Origin: an uncultured Clostridia bacterium
Lineage (GTDB): Bacteria > Bacillota > Clostridia > Lachnospirales > CAG-274
Length of the DNA: 64,000 bases
Direction: 5' to 3'
Assembly (NCBI GenBank): GCA_947630725.1
Contig: CANRIS010000004.1
Span: forward strand, 62,001 to 126,000
Part shown: positions 9,414 through 20,163 of the stretch, piece after piece
Layout of the letters: the number at the start of each line of letters is the position of its first letter
How positions within the stretch are numbered: the first letter of the stretch is position 1
Notes under the pieces: generated by a model
The model's database searches: none
What the model was told of the DNA's origin: nothing
The model's input: only the letters and a program-made list of their open reading frames with translations
Position numbers and translations under genes: made by a program

Positions 9414-10346
9414 ATGCTTAAAAGAAAGGATCTGCTCGGTCTGAGGGATCTGGGCAGAGATGAAATTATCGAGATACTTGACACCGCAAAGGAAATGAAG
9501 AAAAAAATAGATAACCCTGCCTTAAGAGACTGCACTCTCGGAAAGTCAAGCATAATTACCCTTTTTTATGAAAACTCCACAAGAACAAGAATGTCCTTTA
9601 TGCTTGCGGGGTCATATCTGGGAGGTATCGTGCAGGATCTCGGAGTGGCGGCAAGCAGCGTCAGCAAAGGCGAAAGCCTTATTGACACAGGTCTGAATCT
9701 GGACAAAATGGGAGTCAGGTTTATGATAATGCGTCATCAGATGACGGGAGCGGCCGCTGTTCTGGCAAGAAACGTAAACGCCTCCGTCATAAACGCAGGA
9801 GACGGCACCAACGAACACCCCACGCAGGCTCTTCTGGATATGTACACAATAAGGGATTATCTCGGAGGCTTTGAGGGGCTTAAGGTAGTTATACTCGGGG
9901 ACATAAGCCATTCGAGAGTGGCAAGGAGCAACGCCTTCGGTCTTGTAAAGCTGGGAGCCGAGGTTACGCTGGCGGGGCCGTCCACACTTGTTTCGGGCAG
10001 TATGAAGTCACTGGGAGTAAATGTCACAAGCGACATAAAGGGGGCGCTTGCCGATGCCGATGTGGTTATGGGGCTGAGGGTACAGTTTGAAAGGCAGAAG
10101 AATATGCCTTTTCCCAATACGAGAGAATATTCGACCCTTTACGGCATAAACAGCAGTATGCTTAATTACGCCAAAAAAGACGCTCTTGTAATGCACCCGG
10201 GGCCTGTCAACAGAGGCGTGGAGTTTGCATCGGATATTATTGACGGGCCTAATTCCGTCATAAACATACAGGTCAAAAACGGGGTCGCCGTCAGAATGGC
10301 AATACTTAAGCTTCTGTACGAAGCAGGCGCCTCGACAGACCGATAA
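9414..10346 (+). CDS. pyrB: Aspartate carbamoyltransferase catalytic subunit
   Basis: Catalyses carbamoyl phosphate plus aspartate to carbamoyl aspartate, the committed step of pyrimidine synthesis. The 310-residue protein has the carbamoyl-phosphate motif STRTRMSF near residue 48, HPTQALLDMYT near residue 129, and HPGPVNRGVE near residue 260. The length is that of the trimeric catalytic chain. No pyrI regulatory chain lies in the operon. AAGGAG precedes the ATG at 9414. pyrC follows 24 bases later in the same transcript, and expression is likely set by the leader attenuator at 9172-9307. Confidence 0.97.
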   Translation: MLKRKDLLGLRDLGRDEIIEILDTAKEMKKKIDNPALRDCTLGKSSIITLFYENSTRTRMSFMLAGSYLGGIVQDLGVAASSVSKGESLIDTGLNLDKMGVRFMIMRHQMTGAAAVLARNVNASVINAGDGTNEHPTQALLDMYTIRDYLGGFEGLKVVILGDISHSRVARSNAFGLVKLGAEVTLAGPSTLVSGSMKSLGVNVTSDIKGALADADVVMGLRVQFERQKNMPFPNTREYSTLYGINSSMLNYAKKDALVMHPGPVNRGVEFASDIIDGPNSVINIQVKNGVAVRMAILKLLYEAGASTDR

Positions 10347-10370
10347 GGAAAGGAGAAAGGAGATAATATT

Positions 10371-11663
10371 ATGAGCTTGCTTATTAAAGGGGGAAGGGTC
10401 ATCGACCCTGCAAACGGCATAGACGAAATAATGGATATATTCGCAGACGGCGGAAAAATCGCCGAAGTCGGCAGGGATATAGAAAAAGCTGCCGACAGGA
10501 CAATAAACGCCGAGGGAAAATGGGTAATGCCCGGCCTTATAGATCTCCATGTCCATTTCAGAGAACCGGGCTATGAAAGAAAAGAAACCATACGAACGGG
10601 TTCGAGAGCCGCAGCTATGGGCGGTTTTACAACGGTTTGCTGTATGCCCAACACAAATCCCGTGACAGACAATGACATAGTCGTTGAATTTATAAAACTC
10701 AAGGCTGAGAGGGCAGGCATTGTCAACGTGCTGCCCATAGGCTCTCTTACAAAGGGAATGGAAGGGGAGGTACTCTCCGATATAGGAAGAATGGCGTCCG
10801 CAGGCGTATGCGCTCTCTCGGAGGACGGAAAAAGCGTTCTTAACGCTGCTCTTATGAAAAATGCAATGAGGTACGCCTCTATGTTCGATCTGCCCGTATT
10901 CGATCACTGCGAGGATCCGTCCCTTACGGGAAAGGGTCAGATGAATGCGGGGGCTCAGGCGGCATATATGGGGCTTGCAGGCATATCAAACGACAGCGAG
11001 GAGGTCATTGTGGCAAGAGATATGATACTTGCCGAAAGCACAAAGACCCCCATACACCTCTGCCACATAAGCACAAAGGGCTCAGTTACGCTTATAAGAC
11101 AGGCTAAGGAAAGAGGAGTGAGGGTCACTGCCGAGGCCACTCCTCACCACTTTACACTCTGCGATGAGGATATAAGGGACTATGACGCAAACTACAAAAT
11201 GGCTCCTCCTCTCAGATCAAGAGAGGACAGAGAGGCCATAAGGCTTGCTCTTAAGGACGGCACCATAGGGGTCATTTCTACCGATCACGCTCCGCACCAT
11301 GTGGACGAAAAAAACTGCGAGTTCCAAAAGGCTTTAAACGGAATTATCGGCCTCGAAACCTCCTTCTGCTTAGCCCACACAGAGCTTGTGCTGGGAGGGT
11401 ATCTTACGCCAAGTCAGCTTGTTGAAAAAATGAGTACAAACCCCGGCAGAATACTCCATAACGGAAAGGGTACTCTTTCGGCAGGCGCTGACGCCGATAT
11501 AACCATAGCCGACCCGAACGAGCAGTATACGATCGATGTTGACGATATGGTGTCAAAAGCCAAAAACACGCCTTTCGGCGGAAGAGAAGTAAAGGGCAGA
11601 ATATTATATACAATAGTAGGCGGAGAGATCGTAGTTGACGGCGGAAAGCTTATCAAGAAATAA
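10371..11663 (+). CDS. pyrC: Dihydroorotase (class I)
   Basis: Zinc amidohydrolase that closes carbamoyl aspartate to dihydroorotate, the third pyrimidine step. Of its 430 residues, DLHVHFREPGYE near residue 58 gives the HxH metal ligands and substrate arginine. DHCED, HICHIS and TDHAPHH carry further ligands and the catalytic aspartate. The amino-terminal IDPANGIDE segment and the length match class I dihydroorotases of Gram-positive bacteria rather than the shorter E. coli class. AAGGAG precedes the ATG. It is the second gene of the pyr operon, with short spacing on both sides. Confidence 0.97.
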   Translation: MSLLIKGGRVIDPANGIDEIMDIFADGGKIAEVGRDIEKAADRTINAEGKWVMPGLIDLHVHFREPGYERKETIRTGSRAAAMGGFTTVCCMPNTNPVTDNDIVVEFIKLKAERAGIVNVLPIGSLTKGMEGEVLSDIGRMASAGVCALSEDGKSVLNAALMKNAMRYASMFDLPVFDHCEDPSLTGKGQMNAGAQAAYMGLAGISNDSEEVIVARDMILAESTKTPIHLCHISTKGSVTLIRQAKERGVRVTAEATPHHFTLCDEDIRDYDANYKMAPPLRSREDREAIRLALKDGTIGVISTDHAPHHVDEKNCEFQKALNGIIGLETSFCLAHTELVLGGYLTPSQLVEKMSTNPGRILHNGKGTLSAGADADITIADPNEQYTIDVDDMVSKAKNTPFGGREVKGRILYTIVGGEIVVDGGKLIKK

Positions 11664-11723
11664 CGCCTTTTCCGTAAGGAGATATACAGGGTGGACAGGC
11701 GCTTATATCAAGGAGGACACAGA

Positions 11724-12650
11724 ATGATAATTGACAGGCTGATAGAAAAAATAAAAGAAACCGAAAATCCTACGGTGGTGGGACTTGACCCCAGACTTTC
11801 ATATATTCCCGCATATATAACGGATAAATATTTTGAAAAGTACGGAAACACGCCCAAAGCCGCCGCAAAATCAATGCTTAAATTCAACAAGAAGATAATT
11901 GATTCCATATATGATATTGTTCCTGCGGTAAAGCCTCAGATAGCTATGTACGAAAGATACGGCATTGACGGACTCAAGGCATATGCAAAGACCATAGAAT
12001 ATGCAAAGCAAAAGGGGCTTGTGGTTATAGGGGACATAAAAAGGAGCGACATAGCCTCTACGGCAGAGGCATATTCGGACGGCCATATAGGCGTTGTGGA
12101 TATAAACGGCCAAAAATACAAGGGCTTTGACTGCGATTTCATAACGCTTAATCCATATCTCGGTTCGGACAGCATTACGCCGTTCCTCAAAGACTGCAAA
12201 GCCTATGACAGGGGACTTTTTGTACTTGCTAAAACCTCCAATCCCAACAGCGGAGAGCTTCAGGACCTTGTCTGCGGCGGCAGACCCATATACGAATACG
12301 TAGGCGCCCTCATAGAAAAATGGGGCGAGGAATATATCGGCAAATACGGCTATTCTTCGGTAGGCGCTGTGGTTGGAGCTACCCACAGAGAACAGGCCGC
12401 AAGACTTCGCAGCATTATGCCCCACACCTTCTTTCTTGTGCCGGGCTATGGCGCTCAGGGAGGAAAGGCAGAGGATCTGGCTGTGTGCTTTAAAGACGGC
12501 ATAGGAGCTGTCGTAAATTCTTCAAGAGGCATAATAGCGGCTCATATGAAGGACGAATACAAAACGTGCTATAATGACGAAAGATTTTTTGCCGCTGCGG
12601 CAAGACAGGCTTGTATTGATATGAAAAATGATTTAAGGAGATGTATCTGA
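11724..12650 (+). CDS. pyrF: Orotidine 5'-phosphate decarboxylase (type 2)
   Basis: Decarboxylates OMP to UMP. The 308-residue protein has VVGLDPRL near the N terminus and the catalytic DIKRSDIASTAEAY motif near residue 93, the form seen in the longer type 2 subgroup. VPGYGAQGG forms the phosphate-binding end of the barrel. AAGGAGG at 11710-11716 is 7 bases from the ATG at 11724; an upstream in-frame start at 11691 lacks a good ribosome site. The TGA stop overlaps the carA start (TGATG at 12648-12652), suggesting translational coupling. No pyrE, pyrD or pyrK is in this operon. Confidence 0.96.
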   Translation: MIIDRLIEKIKETENPTVVGLDPRLSYIPAYITDKYFEKYGNTPKAAAKSMLKFNKKIIDSIYDIVPAVKPQIAMYERYGIDGLKAYAKTIEYAKQKGLVVIGDIKRSDIASTAEAYSDGHIGVVDINGQKYKGFDCDFITLNPYLGSDSITPFLKDCKAYDRGLFVLAKTSNPNSGELQDLVCGGRPIYEYVGALIEKWGEEYIGKYGYSSVGAVVGATHREQAARLRSIMPHTFFLVPGYGAQGGKAEDLAVCFKDGIGAVVNSSRGIIAAHMKDEYKTCYNDERFFAAAARQACIDMKNDLRRCI

Positions 12651-13741
12651 TGTTGAAGAAAAAAGTTAAAGCCTCTCTTATACTTGAAAACGGCAGGGTA
12701 TTCACGGGTATGGCTTTCGGCTATATTAAGGAAACCGTTGGAGAGGTGGTCTTTACCACAAATATGACAGGCTATCAGGAAACTCTGACCGATCCATCCT
12801 ATGCGGGACAAATTGTAGTTATGACGTTCCCCCTTATAGGAAACTACGGCATAAATCTTGAAGATATGGAAAGCAGAAAGCCCTTCCTCAGAGGCTTTAT
12901 CGTAAGGGAAAAATGCGATGTGCCGAACAACTGGCGCTGCGAAATGGATCTGGAGGGATTTTTGCGCCAGAATAAGGTAATGGGTCTTGAAGGCATAGAC
13001 ACGAGAGCCCTTACGAGAGTGCTGAGGGACAACGGCACAATGAAAGGCATAATCACCACAAGAGCCAAGGATCTCACACAAAGTCAGATAAAGCAGAAGT
13101 TCGACACCTATACAAACAGACACGCCGTTGAGGAGGTCACCATACCCGAAAAATATGTTCTGAACGGCAACGGTCCCCACTTCGCCGTATTGGACTTCGG
13201 CATAAAGCACAGCATACTTAAGGAGCTGAACAAAAGAGGCTGCAAGCTCACCGTTTTTCCCGCATTCACAACGGCGGAGGAAATATTGGAGTGCAAGCCC
13301 GATGTTCTGTTTCTTGCCAACGGCCCGGGCGACCCCGAGGACGTACCCTCTGCGGTAGAAAATGTCAAAAAAATAATTGACGCAGGGCTGCCTATTTTGG
13401 GTATATGCCTCGGCAATCAGATAGTCGCTCTTGCGCTCGGCTGCAAGACAAAGCGGCTCAAATTCGGCCACCACGGAGGCAACCACCCCGTAAGAGAAGT
13501 CGATACGGGCAAGGTTTTTGTCACCAGTCAGAATCACGAATTTGTTGTATGCGATCTTACCAATGACGTTGAAGCATCCTTTATAAACATAAACGACAAT
13601 TCAATCGAAGGTATACGCCACAAGACAAAGCCCATATATACTGTGCAGTTCCACCCCGAGGCATCTCCTGGGCCTCTGGACGTACAGTTCCTGTTTAACA
13701 AATTCGTCAAAATGTCGGAAGGAGTGAGAAGAAATGCCTAA
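12650..13741 (+). CDS. carA: Carbamoyl-phosphate synthase small subunit
   Basis: Glutamine amidotransferase chain that supplies ammonia to CarB. The 363-residue protein has an N-terminal CPSase_sm domain (about residues 10-135, [18 protein letters not shown]) and a class I amidotransferase domain with nucleophile C253 in GICLGNQ and the His/Glu pair in [10 protein letters not shown]. The first in-frame ATG at 12641 abuts AAGGAG directly; the ATG at 12650 has 9-base spacing and overlaps the pyrF stop, so it is chosen. It overlaps carB by 8 bases, which fits a 1:1 complex made by coupled translation. Its place in the pyr operon suggests it may serve mainly pyrimidine synthesis (pyrAA-type), but that is inference. 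Confidence 0.97.
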   Translation: MLKKKVKASLILENGRVFTGMAFGYIKETVGEVVFTTNMTGYQETLTDPSYAGQIVVMTFPLIGNYGINLEDMESRKPFLRGFIVREKCDVPNNWRCEMDLEGFLRQNKVMGLEGIDTRALTRVLRDNGTMKGIITTRAKDLTQSQIKQKFDTYTNRHAVEEVTIPEKYVLNGNGPHFAVLDFGIKHSILKELNKRGCKLTVFPAFTTAEEILECKPDVLFLANGPGDPEDVPSAVENVKKIIDAGLPILGICLGNQIVALALGCKTKRLKFGHHGGNHPVREVDTGKVFVTSQNHEFVVCDLTNDVEASFININDNSIEGIRHKTKPIYTVQFHPEASPGPLDVQFLFNKFVKMSEGVRRNA

Positions 13742-16700
13742 GGACAATTCAATAAAAAAGGTTCTTGTTATAGGCTCCGGACCTATAGTTATAGGACAGG
13801 CTGCCGAATTTGACTATTCGGGTACACAAGCCTGCCGTTCAATAAAAGAAGAGGGTATAGAGGTAGTTCTCATAAACTCAAACCCTGCTACAATAATGAC
13901 GGATATAGGTATGGCTCACTATACATATATAGAGCCTCTTACAATAGACTTTATCGAAAAGGTCATCGCAAAGGAGCGCCCCGACTCCATAATAGCGGGA
14001 ATGGGCGGTCAGACAGGTCTCAATATGTCCTGCGAGCTGTATGACAGCGGTATTCTCGACAAATATCATGTAAGGGTCATAGGCACCTCCATTGACTCCA
14101 TAAAGGAGGGCGAGGACAGAGACAAGTTCAAAAACCTTATGGAAAGGACAAATCAGCCCATAGTCGAATCCGACATAGTTACAAGCGTGGAGGAGGGCGT
14201 GGAGTATGCCTATTCCATAGGCTTTCCCGTTGTGGTAAGACCTGCCTATACCCTCGGAGGTACGGGCGGAGGAATCTGCAAAAACGAGGGCGAGCTGAGA
14301 AGTATCCTCACTCAGGGACTTCACCTGAGCCGTGTGGGTCAGTGTCTTATAGAAAAAAGTATTGCAGGCTGGAAGGAAATCGAGTTTGAAGTAATGCGTG
14401 ACGGCGCAGGAAACTGCATTACTATCTGTTCTATGGAAAATGTTGACCCCGTAGGCGTTCATACGGGCGACTCCATCGTTGTTGCTCCTGCTCTGACGCT
14501 CACCGACAAGGAATATCAGATGCTGAGAAAGGCAGCCATAAACATAATAAACTCCATAGAGATAAAGGGCGGCTGCAACATTCAGTTTGCTCTGGATCCC
14601 AACAGCTACAAATATGCCGTAATTGAAATAAACCCGAGAGTAAGCCGTTCTTCGGCTCTTGCGTCAAAGGCTACGGGCTATCCTATAGCAAAGGTAGCGT
14701 CAAAGATAGCTCTGGGATATAATCTTGACGAGATACCCAACGCCGTTACAGGCAAGACCACAGCCTGCTTCGAGCCTACGATCGACTACTGTGTGCTTAA
14801 ATTCCCAAGATGGCCTTTCGACAAATTCTTTGGCGCAAAGAGGACGTTAGGCACAAAGATGATGGCTACGGGCGAAATTATGTCCATAGGCTCATCCTTT
14901 GAGGCTGCTCTGCTGAAGGGCATACGTTCCCTCGAAATAGGTCAGTATGGCCTTGAGAGAATATCCTCCAAAAAGAAAACTATCGAGGAGCTTAAGAAAA
15001 GCGTTGTTTCTCCCGATGACGAAAGAATATTCGACTTGGCTGAAATGCTGAGAAGGGACTATAAGGTCGAAAAGGTATGCCAGATAACGGGAATGGATCT
15101 TTTCTTTGTCGAAAAGATAAGAGGTCTTGTTGAAATGGAGGAGGATCTGAAAACGCTGACCCTTGAGGAGCTTGATAAGGATACTCTTGCGCTTTATAAA
15201 AAGAAAGGCTTTTCGGACAAGGCTATCGCAAAAATGCTTGGCTGCGAGCCTCCCGATGTATATGCGCTGCGCAAAAAGTGGAACATTATGCCTGTATATA
15301 AAATGGTTGACACCTGCGCAGGCGAGTTTGAGGCAGTCACACCCTATTATTATTCCTGCTATGAGGAGGAGGACGAGGTCGTTGTATCGGACAAGAAAAA
15401 GGTCATGGTAATAGGCTCAGGCCCCATACGAATCGGTCAGGGCATAGAGTTTGACTATTGCTCGGTACACTGTGTAAACGCTCTCAAAAAAGCAGGCATT
15501 GAAACTCTTATCGTCAACAACAATCCCGAAACGGTTTCGACCGATTTTGACACATCGGACAAGCTTTATTTTGAGCCTCTGACAGAGGAGGACGTTCTCA
15601 ACATAGCCGAGAGAGAAAAGCCCGATGGAGTTATTCTTCAGTTCGGCGGTCAGACTGCCATAAAGCTTGCAAAATTCTTTGACGAAATGAACATACCCAT
15701 TTTCGGTACAAAGGCAAAGGATATAGACGCTGCCGAGGACAGAGAAAAGTTTGACGCCATACTTGAAGAGCTTAATATAAAAAGACCGAAGGGAAAGGGC
15801 GTATGGTCGGTTGACGAGGGCATAAAGGTAGCCGAAAACCTCGGTTTCCCCGTGCTTGTCAGACCGTCATATGTTCTTGGCGGACAGGGAATGGAAATTA
15901 CACATTCAAAGCCTGAGCTTGTGCAGTATCTGGAGGAGGCTTTCTATAAGGACAGCAAAAACCCGGTGCTTATTGACAGATACCTTGCCGGCAGAGAAAT
16001 TGAGGTCGATGCCATATGTGACGGCGAGGACGTATATATCCCCGGCATAATGGAGCATCTGGAGCGCGCAGGCGTACATTCGGGCGACTCGATCTCCATA
16101 TATCCTCCGCAGCACATTTCGGACGATATTAAAAAAGCCATTATGGACGAGACAAGGAGAATATCCGTTGCCCTTGATGTAATAGGTATGATAAACATAC
16201 AGTTCATAGAATACAAAGGCGAGCTTAATATAATCGAGGTCAACCCCAGATCTTCAAGAACCGTACCGTATATCACAAAGGTAACGGGAGTTCCCGTGAT
16301 AGATATAGCCACAAGGGTTATGCTGGGAGCAAAGCTCAAAGATATGGGATACGGCACAGCCATAGCACCCGAATCAAAGGTAGTCGCTGTAAAGGTACCC
16401 GTATTCTCGACCGAAAAGCTGCCGAAGGTAGAGGTTTCACTTGGCCCCGAAATGCGTTCGACAGGCGAGGTTCTGGGCGTTGGCTACAACCTGCATAATG
16501 CTCTTTATAAAGGCTTTACTGCGGCAGGAATGACTATCCCAGAGCAGGGAAGTACGATTCTCGCCACGGTAACAAGAAAGGAGCAGGAAAACTTTGCTGC
16601 TTTGGCTGAAAGATTCGCCAAAATGGGCTGCCGCTTTATAGCCACAAAGGGAACAGCAGCCTGCCTTAAGGCTCACGGCATAAAGGTTCAGACGGTCAAG

Positions 16701-16952
16701 AAAATAAGCGAAGGCGTGCCGAACGTACTCGATGTAATAAGGAGCGGCGTTGTGGATCTCATTGTGGATATACCCAGAAAAGCAAACAACGCAAACTCGG
16801 ACGGTTTCAAAATAAGGCGTACAGCAGTCGAAAGCTCCATAACAATAATAACGGCTATGGACACCGTAACGGCTATGTGCGAGGTTATGGAAAAGAAAAT
16901 CGACAGGGATAAGCTTGATATCTTCGATCTTAACAGAGATATAGCAAAATAA
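13734..16952 (+). CDS. carB: Carbamoyl-phosphate synthase large subunit
   Basis: Makes carbamoyl phosphate from bicarbonate, ammonia and two ATP. The 1072-residue chain has two homologous halves, each with a pre-ATP-grasp motif ([19 protein letters not shown] near residue 12; [17 protein letters not shown] near residue 559) and an ATP-grasp domain, then a C-terminal MGS-like regulatory domain from about residue 940. The two ATP-grasp halves are complete and the metal-binding EINPR and EVNPRSSR motifs are present. It is the last gene of the pyrB-pyrC-pyrF-carA-carB operon and is followed by a clear terminator. Confidence 0.98.
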   Translation: MPKDNSIKKVLVIGSGPIVIGQAAEFDYSGTQACRSIKEEGIEVVLINSNPATIMTDIGMAHYTYIEPLTIDFIEKVIAKERPDSIIAGMGGQTGLNMSCELYDSGILDKYHVRVIGTSIDSIKEGEDRDKFKNLMERTNQPIVESDIVTSVEEGVEYAYSIGFPVVVRPAYTLGGTGGGICKNEGELRSILTQGLHLSRVGQCLIEKSIAGWKEIEFEVMRDGAGNCITICSMENVDPVGVHTGDSIVVAPALTLTDKEYQMLRKAAINIINSIEIKGGCNIQFALDPNSYKYAVIEINPRVSRSSALASKATGYPIAKVASKIALGYNLDEIPNAVTGKTTACFEPTIDYCVLKFPRWPFDKFFGAKRTLGTKMMATGEIMSIGSSFEAALLKGIRSLEIGQYGLERISSKKKTIEELKKSVVSPDDERIFDLAEMLRRDYKVEKVCQITGMDLFFVEKIRGLVEMEEDLKTLTLEELDKDTLALYKKKGFSDKAIAKMLGCEPPDVYALRKKWNIMPVYKMVDTCAGEFEAVTPYYYSCYEEEDEVVVSDKKKVMVIGSGPIRIGQGIEFDYCSVHCVNALKKAGIETLIVNNNPETVSTDFDTSDKLYFEPLTEEDVLNIAEREKPDGVILQFGGQTAIKLAKFFDEMNIPIFGTKAKDIDAAEDREKFDAILEELNIKRPKGKGVWSVDEGIKVAENLGFPVLVRPSYVLGGQGMEITHSKPELVQYLEEAFYKDSKNPVLIDRYLAGREIEVDAICDGEDVYIPGIMEHLERAGVHSGDSISIYPPQHISDDIKKAIMDETRRISVALDVIGMINIQFIEYKGELNIIEVNPRSSRTVPYITKVTGVPVIDIATRVMLGAKLKDMGYGTAIAPESKVVAVKVPVFSTEKLPKVEVSLGPEMRSTGEVLGVGYNLHNALYKGFTAAGMTIPEQGSTILATVTRKEQENFAALAERFAKMGCRFIATKGTAACLKAHGIKVQTVKKISEGVPNVLDVIRSGVVDLIVDIPRKANNANSDGFKIRRTAVESSITIITAMDTVTAMCEVMEKKIDRDKLDIFDLNRDIAK

Positions 16953-16978
16953 AAATCAAAATTAAAGTTAAACTTAAA

Positions 16979-17017
16979 AAACGACAAAGGCTTTCAATAA
17001 GGCCTTTGCCGTTTTTT
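16979..17017. terminator. Terminator after carB, between convergent operons
   Basis: ACGACAAAGGC and GCCTTTGCCGT pair with one mismatch around a short loop, followed by six T. A-rich sequence on the other side makes it usable for the leftward ABC transporter operon as well. Confidence 0.75.
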
Positions 17018-17048
17018 ATATGGGTATAAAAAATCGTATCGACAGGTA

Positions 17049-17804
17049 TCAGAGTACCTTGTCAAGAAATTCTTTAAGACGTGGATTTGTGGGATTTTCA
17101 AAAAATTCCTTCGGGGAGTTGTCCTCGATTATGCGGCCATTTTCCATAAATACCACACGGCTTGCAACCTCTCTTGCAAATCCCATCTCGTGGGTTACAC
17201 ATATCATAGTCATTTTCTGCTTTGCCAGAGCCTTCATAACATCGAGAACCTCTCCGACCATTTCGGGGTCGAGAGCCGATGTGGGCTCGTCAAAGAGCAT
17301 TACATCGGGATTCATACAAAGCGCCCTGACTATGGCTATTCTCTGTTTCTGACCACCCGAAAGCTGATTCGGATAAGAGCCTGCTCTGTCAGCAAGCCCA
17401 ACTCTTTCAAGCAGCTCCATAGCCGTCTTTTCGGCCTCCTGCTGACTTTTTTTGAGGAGCTTGACGGGGCCTATAGTCATATTTTTGAGGACTGTCATAT
17501 GTGGGAAAAGATTAAACTGCTGAAAAACCATTCCCATTTTCATTCTCAGCTTGTTTATGTTGTTTCTCGGATCGGTGATGTCCTGTCCTTCAAAAATGAC
17601 GCTTCCGCCTGTGGGGACTTCAAGAAGATTCAGACAGCGCAAAAACGTACTTTTGCCCGATCCCGAGGGGCCTACGACCACCAGAACGTCACCCCTGTTT
17701 ATATCGATCGACACATTGTCAAGGGCGTGGGTGCTTATTTCACCCTTTTTTCCGAAAACCTTTTCAAGATTTGTTACCTTAATAAGGGGATTATCAGCGT
17801 TCAC
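17049..17804 (-). CDS. Polar amino-acid ABC transporter, ATPase subunit
   Basis: Cytoplasmic ATPase of a GlnQ/HisP-type importer. In 251 residues it shows Walker [10 protein letters not shown] (about residue 39), Q-loop, the LSGGQKQR signature, Walker [12 protein letters not shown] and the switch histidine in CVTHEMGFA. The start overlaps the 3' end of the permease gene by 11 bases, indicating coupled translation. The order on the transcript is binding protein, terminator, permease, ATPase. The exact amino acid (polar, glutamine, arginine or cystine) cannot be called from sequence, so no symbol is given. Confidence 0.94.
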   Translation of the reverse strand: MNADNPLIKVTNLEKVFGKKGEISTHALDNVSIDINRGDVLVVVGPSGSGKSTFLRCLNLLEVPTGGSVIFEGQDITDPRNNINKLRMKMGMVFQQFNLFPHMTVLKNMTIGPVKLLKKSQQEAEKTAMELLERVGLADRAGSYPNQLSGGQKQRIAIVRALCMNPDVMLFDEPTSALDPEMVGEVLDVMKALAKQKMTMICVTHEMGFAREVASRVVFMENGRIIEDNSPKEFFENPTNPRLKEFLDKVL

Positions 17805-18516
17805 CTGCTCTCAGCCTCCTTTCGAGAATATTCAAAAGCTTAGAAAGAACCAGCACCACAATAAGATAAATGCAGGCTACGGTAATAAGAGGAATAAAAG
17901 CCGAATATGTACGGCTTCTTATAATATCGCCGCCCTTTGTAAGATCCTCTATGGCGATATATCCTGCAACTGAAGTCTCTTTTATAAGAACGATAAACTC
18001 GTTTCCCAGAGCAGGCAGCACATTTTTAATGGCTTGCGGAAGAATAATGAATATCATCGTGAGAGGGTAGGAGAAGCCGAGGCTCCTTCCTGCTTCGAGC
18101 TGACCCTTGTCTATGCTCATTATGCCGCCTCTGACTATTTCGGCAACATAGGCAGCCGAGTTAAAGCCGAAAGCGCAAATGGCAGCAAAGGTCTTGTTTA
18201 CATTTACCGTGCTGAAAATTACAAAATAAATTATGAGGAGCTGAACAACAACGGGCGTTCCTCTGATTATTGTTAGGTAGAGGTTGCATATTTTGTTGGC
18301 AAGGCTTAGCAGGATCGAACCAAGCCCGTTTTTTGAATGATCCTTGTTCATATCATAGGACGAACGAATGATAGCTATTACGAACCCTAAGAGCAGACCT
18401 ATTACTATAGCTACCAAAGCTATTTTGCAGGTGGTAAAAAAGCCGTTTACTATGTACATATAGCGGTCGTCCTGTATAAAATTTGCATACAGTTTTTGTA
18501 TAAAAACATCAAACAT
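17794..18516 (-). CDS. Polar amino-acid ABC transporter, permease subunit
   Basis: Inner-membrane channel subunit of the HisM/GlnP type, 240 residues with about five hydrophobic segments. [13 protein letters not shown] and the [22 protein letters not shown] region match the conserved BPD-transport domain and EAA loop that contacts the ATPase. The N terminus has an extra segment with [13 protein letters not shown] before the first membrane helix. It overlaps the ATPase gene by 11 bases. Upstream lies a partial terminator that would lower its expression relative to the binding protein. Confidence 0.93.
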   Translation of the reverse strand: MFDVFIQKLYANFIQDDRYMYIVNGFFTTCKIALVAIVIGLLLGFVIAIIRSSYDMNKDHSKNGLGSILLSLANKICNLYLTIIRGTPVVVQLLIIYFVIFSTVNVNKTFAAICAFGFNSAAYVAEIVRGGIMSIDKGQLEAGRSLGFSYPLTMIFIILPQAIKNVLPALGNEFIVLIKETSVAGYIAIEDLTKGGDIIRSRTYSAFIPLITVACIYLIVVLVLSKLLNILERRLRAGER

Positions 18517-18558
18517 ATTTTTTTCTCCTTGTAACGGAAGGACTAAGCCCTCCTGCAG

Positions 18559-18588
18559 AAAAAGGGTACGGCATAACCATACCCTTTT
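18559..18588 (-). terminator. Internal terminator between binding-protein and permease genes
   Basis: On the minus strand AAAAGGGTA pairs with TACCCTTTT (nine bp plus inner G-C pairs), followed by a T run. It lies between the first and second genes of the ABC operon, a common way to make more binding protein than membrane subunits. Confidence 0.6.
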
Positions 18589-18628
18589 CGGACAAAATGT
18601 GTTAAATTTTAATTTTGACTATGAGAAA

Positions 18629-19558
18629 TTATTCCTCTGCTGCAAGAGATGCGTCCTCGGAGCCTGCGTCCTCGCCGTCAGCCTGTTCGGAAACGGGAGC
18701 CTCTTCGTCAGCCGATGTTTCTTCCTCATCGGATCCTTCCTCGTCTGAAACCTCCTCATCGGCTGTTGCATCGCTTGATTCGCTGTTCAGATATTTATCG
18801 AAAATAGCCTGAAGAGAACCGTCCTCCTGCATTTCTGCAAGGATGTTGTTTACTTCCGAAAGGAGAGCGTCATTGTTCTTGTTCATTGCGATGGCATATT
18901 CTTCAACTGTAAGATAGTCGTCACAGAGTTTGATGCCTTCGTTTGAAGCTACGAAAGCCTTTGCGGGCTCTCCGTCAATAACAACTGCGTCGATCTTGCC
19001 CTGTATAAGAGCCTGAACAGCCTCAAAACCCTTTGTATATCTCTCTACGGTAACTCCGCTTATGTTTTCGGTAACATAGAGGTCGCCTGTTGTGCCAAGC
19101 TGAACGCCGACTGTCTTGTCTGCAAGGTCAGCCTCGCCCGTAATTTCGGAATCCTCGGCAACAATGATAGCCTGTCCTGCGTTTACATAAGGATCGGAGA
19201 AGTTTACATTCATAAGTCTGTCCTCGGTAACGGTCATTCCCGCAATACCTATATCGGCCTTGCCTGTGGCGATCGCCGAAACGATAGAATCGAAATTCAT
19301 ATCGGATATTTCAAGCTCGCAGCCAAGCTCATCGGCAATTCTCTGAGCTATTTCAGCGTCAATGCCCACGATCTCGCCGCCTTCACGATACTCATAGGGC
19401 TCAAACTCTGCGTTGGTTGCCCATACAAGAACGCCGGGAGTGTTTGTAAGCGCTGTATCCGTGGCAGCTTCTTCGGATTCTCCGCCGCCGCAGCCTACTG
19501 CTGAAAATGCAAATATACCGGCAAGTAAGAGAGCCGATAAGGATTTAAATTTTTTCAT
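18629..19558 (-). CDS. Amino-acid-binding lipoprotein with long acidic C-terminal tail
   Basis: Extracellular solute-binding protein (family 3) for the adjacent permease and ATPase. Of 309 residues, 1-22 form a lipoprotein signal peptide ending in AVG before C23. The SBP_bac_3 fold runs from about residue 45 to 255, with YEYREGGEIVGIDAEIA and GIAGMTVTEDR typical. The last 50 or so residues are nearly all Glu, Asp, Ser, Ala and Thr, an unusual low-complexity acidic extension. The ATG at 19558 follows AAGGAGG; an in-frame ATG at 19591 has no ribosome site. It is the first gene of the operon. Confidence 0.94.
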   Translation of the reverse strand: MKKFKSLSALLLAGIFAFSAVGCGGGESEEAATDTALTNTPGVLVWATNAEFEPYEYREGGEIVGIDAEIAQRIADELGCELEISDMNFDSIVSAIATGKADIGIAGMTVTEDRLMNVNFSDPYVNAGQAIIVAEDSEITGEADLADKTVGVQLGTTGDLYVTENISGVTVERYTKGFEAVQALIQGKIDAVVIDGEPAKAFVASNEGIKLCDDYLTVEEYAIAMNKNNDALLSEVNNILAEMQEDGSLQAIFDKYLNSESSDATADEEVSDEEGSDEEETSADEEAPVSEQADGEDAGSEDASLAAEE

Positions 19559-19665
19559 AATACTTTGCCTCCTTAAAAAATAAAAATTCATTTTTAACTA
19601 TTTTACCGCATATTTATTCGGAATGCAAGGGAAATATAATAAATTTTTTGATAAAAAATTTTTAT

Positions 19666-19998
19666 TTAAAGAAAATCCTTTCTCTCAGGGGTGAATATGT
19701 CGAGGAGAACGCCTTTCTTTCCCAGAAGTCTGCATCCGTGGGGCAGCTCCGAGGGCATATAGAGAGTGTCTCCCGACTTTATTGTCTTTGTCTCGTCTCC
19801 CACAGTAAATTCAAATTCGCCTTCAAGACAATATGTGGCCTGAGTGTGCGGATGCGTATGGACTGTTCCAACGCCGCCTTCTTCAAAAAACACCTTTACT
19901 ATCATAAGATCATCGGTGTGGGCAAGTATCTTGCGGCTTGTCTTTCCATCGGGAAGATCAATAACAGGCGATGCCGCATCATAACAAAAATAAGACAT
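19666..19998 (-). CDS. Single-domain cupin protein
   Basis: A 110-residue cupin_2-type beta barrel. The metal-binding motifs are visible: HTHPHTQATYCLEGEFEF near residue 47 (motif 1, with His ligands and a Glu) and PSELPHGCRLL near residue 82 (motif 2 His). Small cupins of this kind act in metabolite binding, isomerisation or oxidation; none can be assigned here. It is transcribed leftward, after rpmE and its terminator. The 5' region is AT-rich with a weak ribosome site. Confidence 0.8.
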   Translation of the reverse strand: MSYFCYDAASPVIDLPDGKTSRKILAHTDDLMIVKVFFEEGGVGTVHTHPHTQATYCLEGEFEFTVGDETKTIKSGDTLYMPSELPHGCRLLGKKGVLLDIFTPERKDFL

Positions 19999-20053
19999 AA
20001 AAAATTTCTCCTTTCATAATTCATAATTTTAGAATTTTATAATTTCATAAACA

Positions 20054-20096
20054 GAAAAGGAGCTGATCCTTTGCATAAGCATAAAAATCAGACTCC
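20054..20096 (-). terminator. Terminator after rpmE
   Basis: On the minus strand GGAG-T-CTGAT and ATCAGCTCC pair around a 19-base loop and are followed by TTTTCTGTTT. It separates rpmE from the cupin gene. Confidence 0.55.
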
Positions 20097-20163
20097 AATT
20101 CTCTGTTATATGATAAATTTTACATTCATAAAATAATTATCAACCGAAAAATATCGGCATAAA

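Noticed and set aside
10008..10907. 299-codon minus-strand frame across pyrB/pyrC
   Set aside because: It spans two confirmed genes on the other strand and its translation is rich in Cys, His and Tyr with no domain, as expected for a shadow.
12569..13537. 322-codon minus-strand frame opposite pyrF/carA
   Set aside because: Same reasoning: it is antisense to two conserved enzymes that overlap by one base at the TGATG junction.
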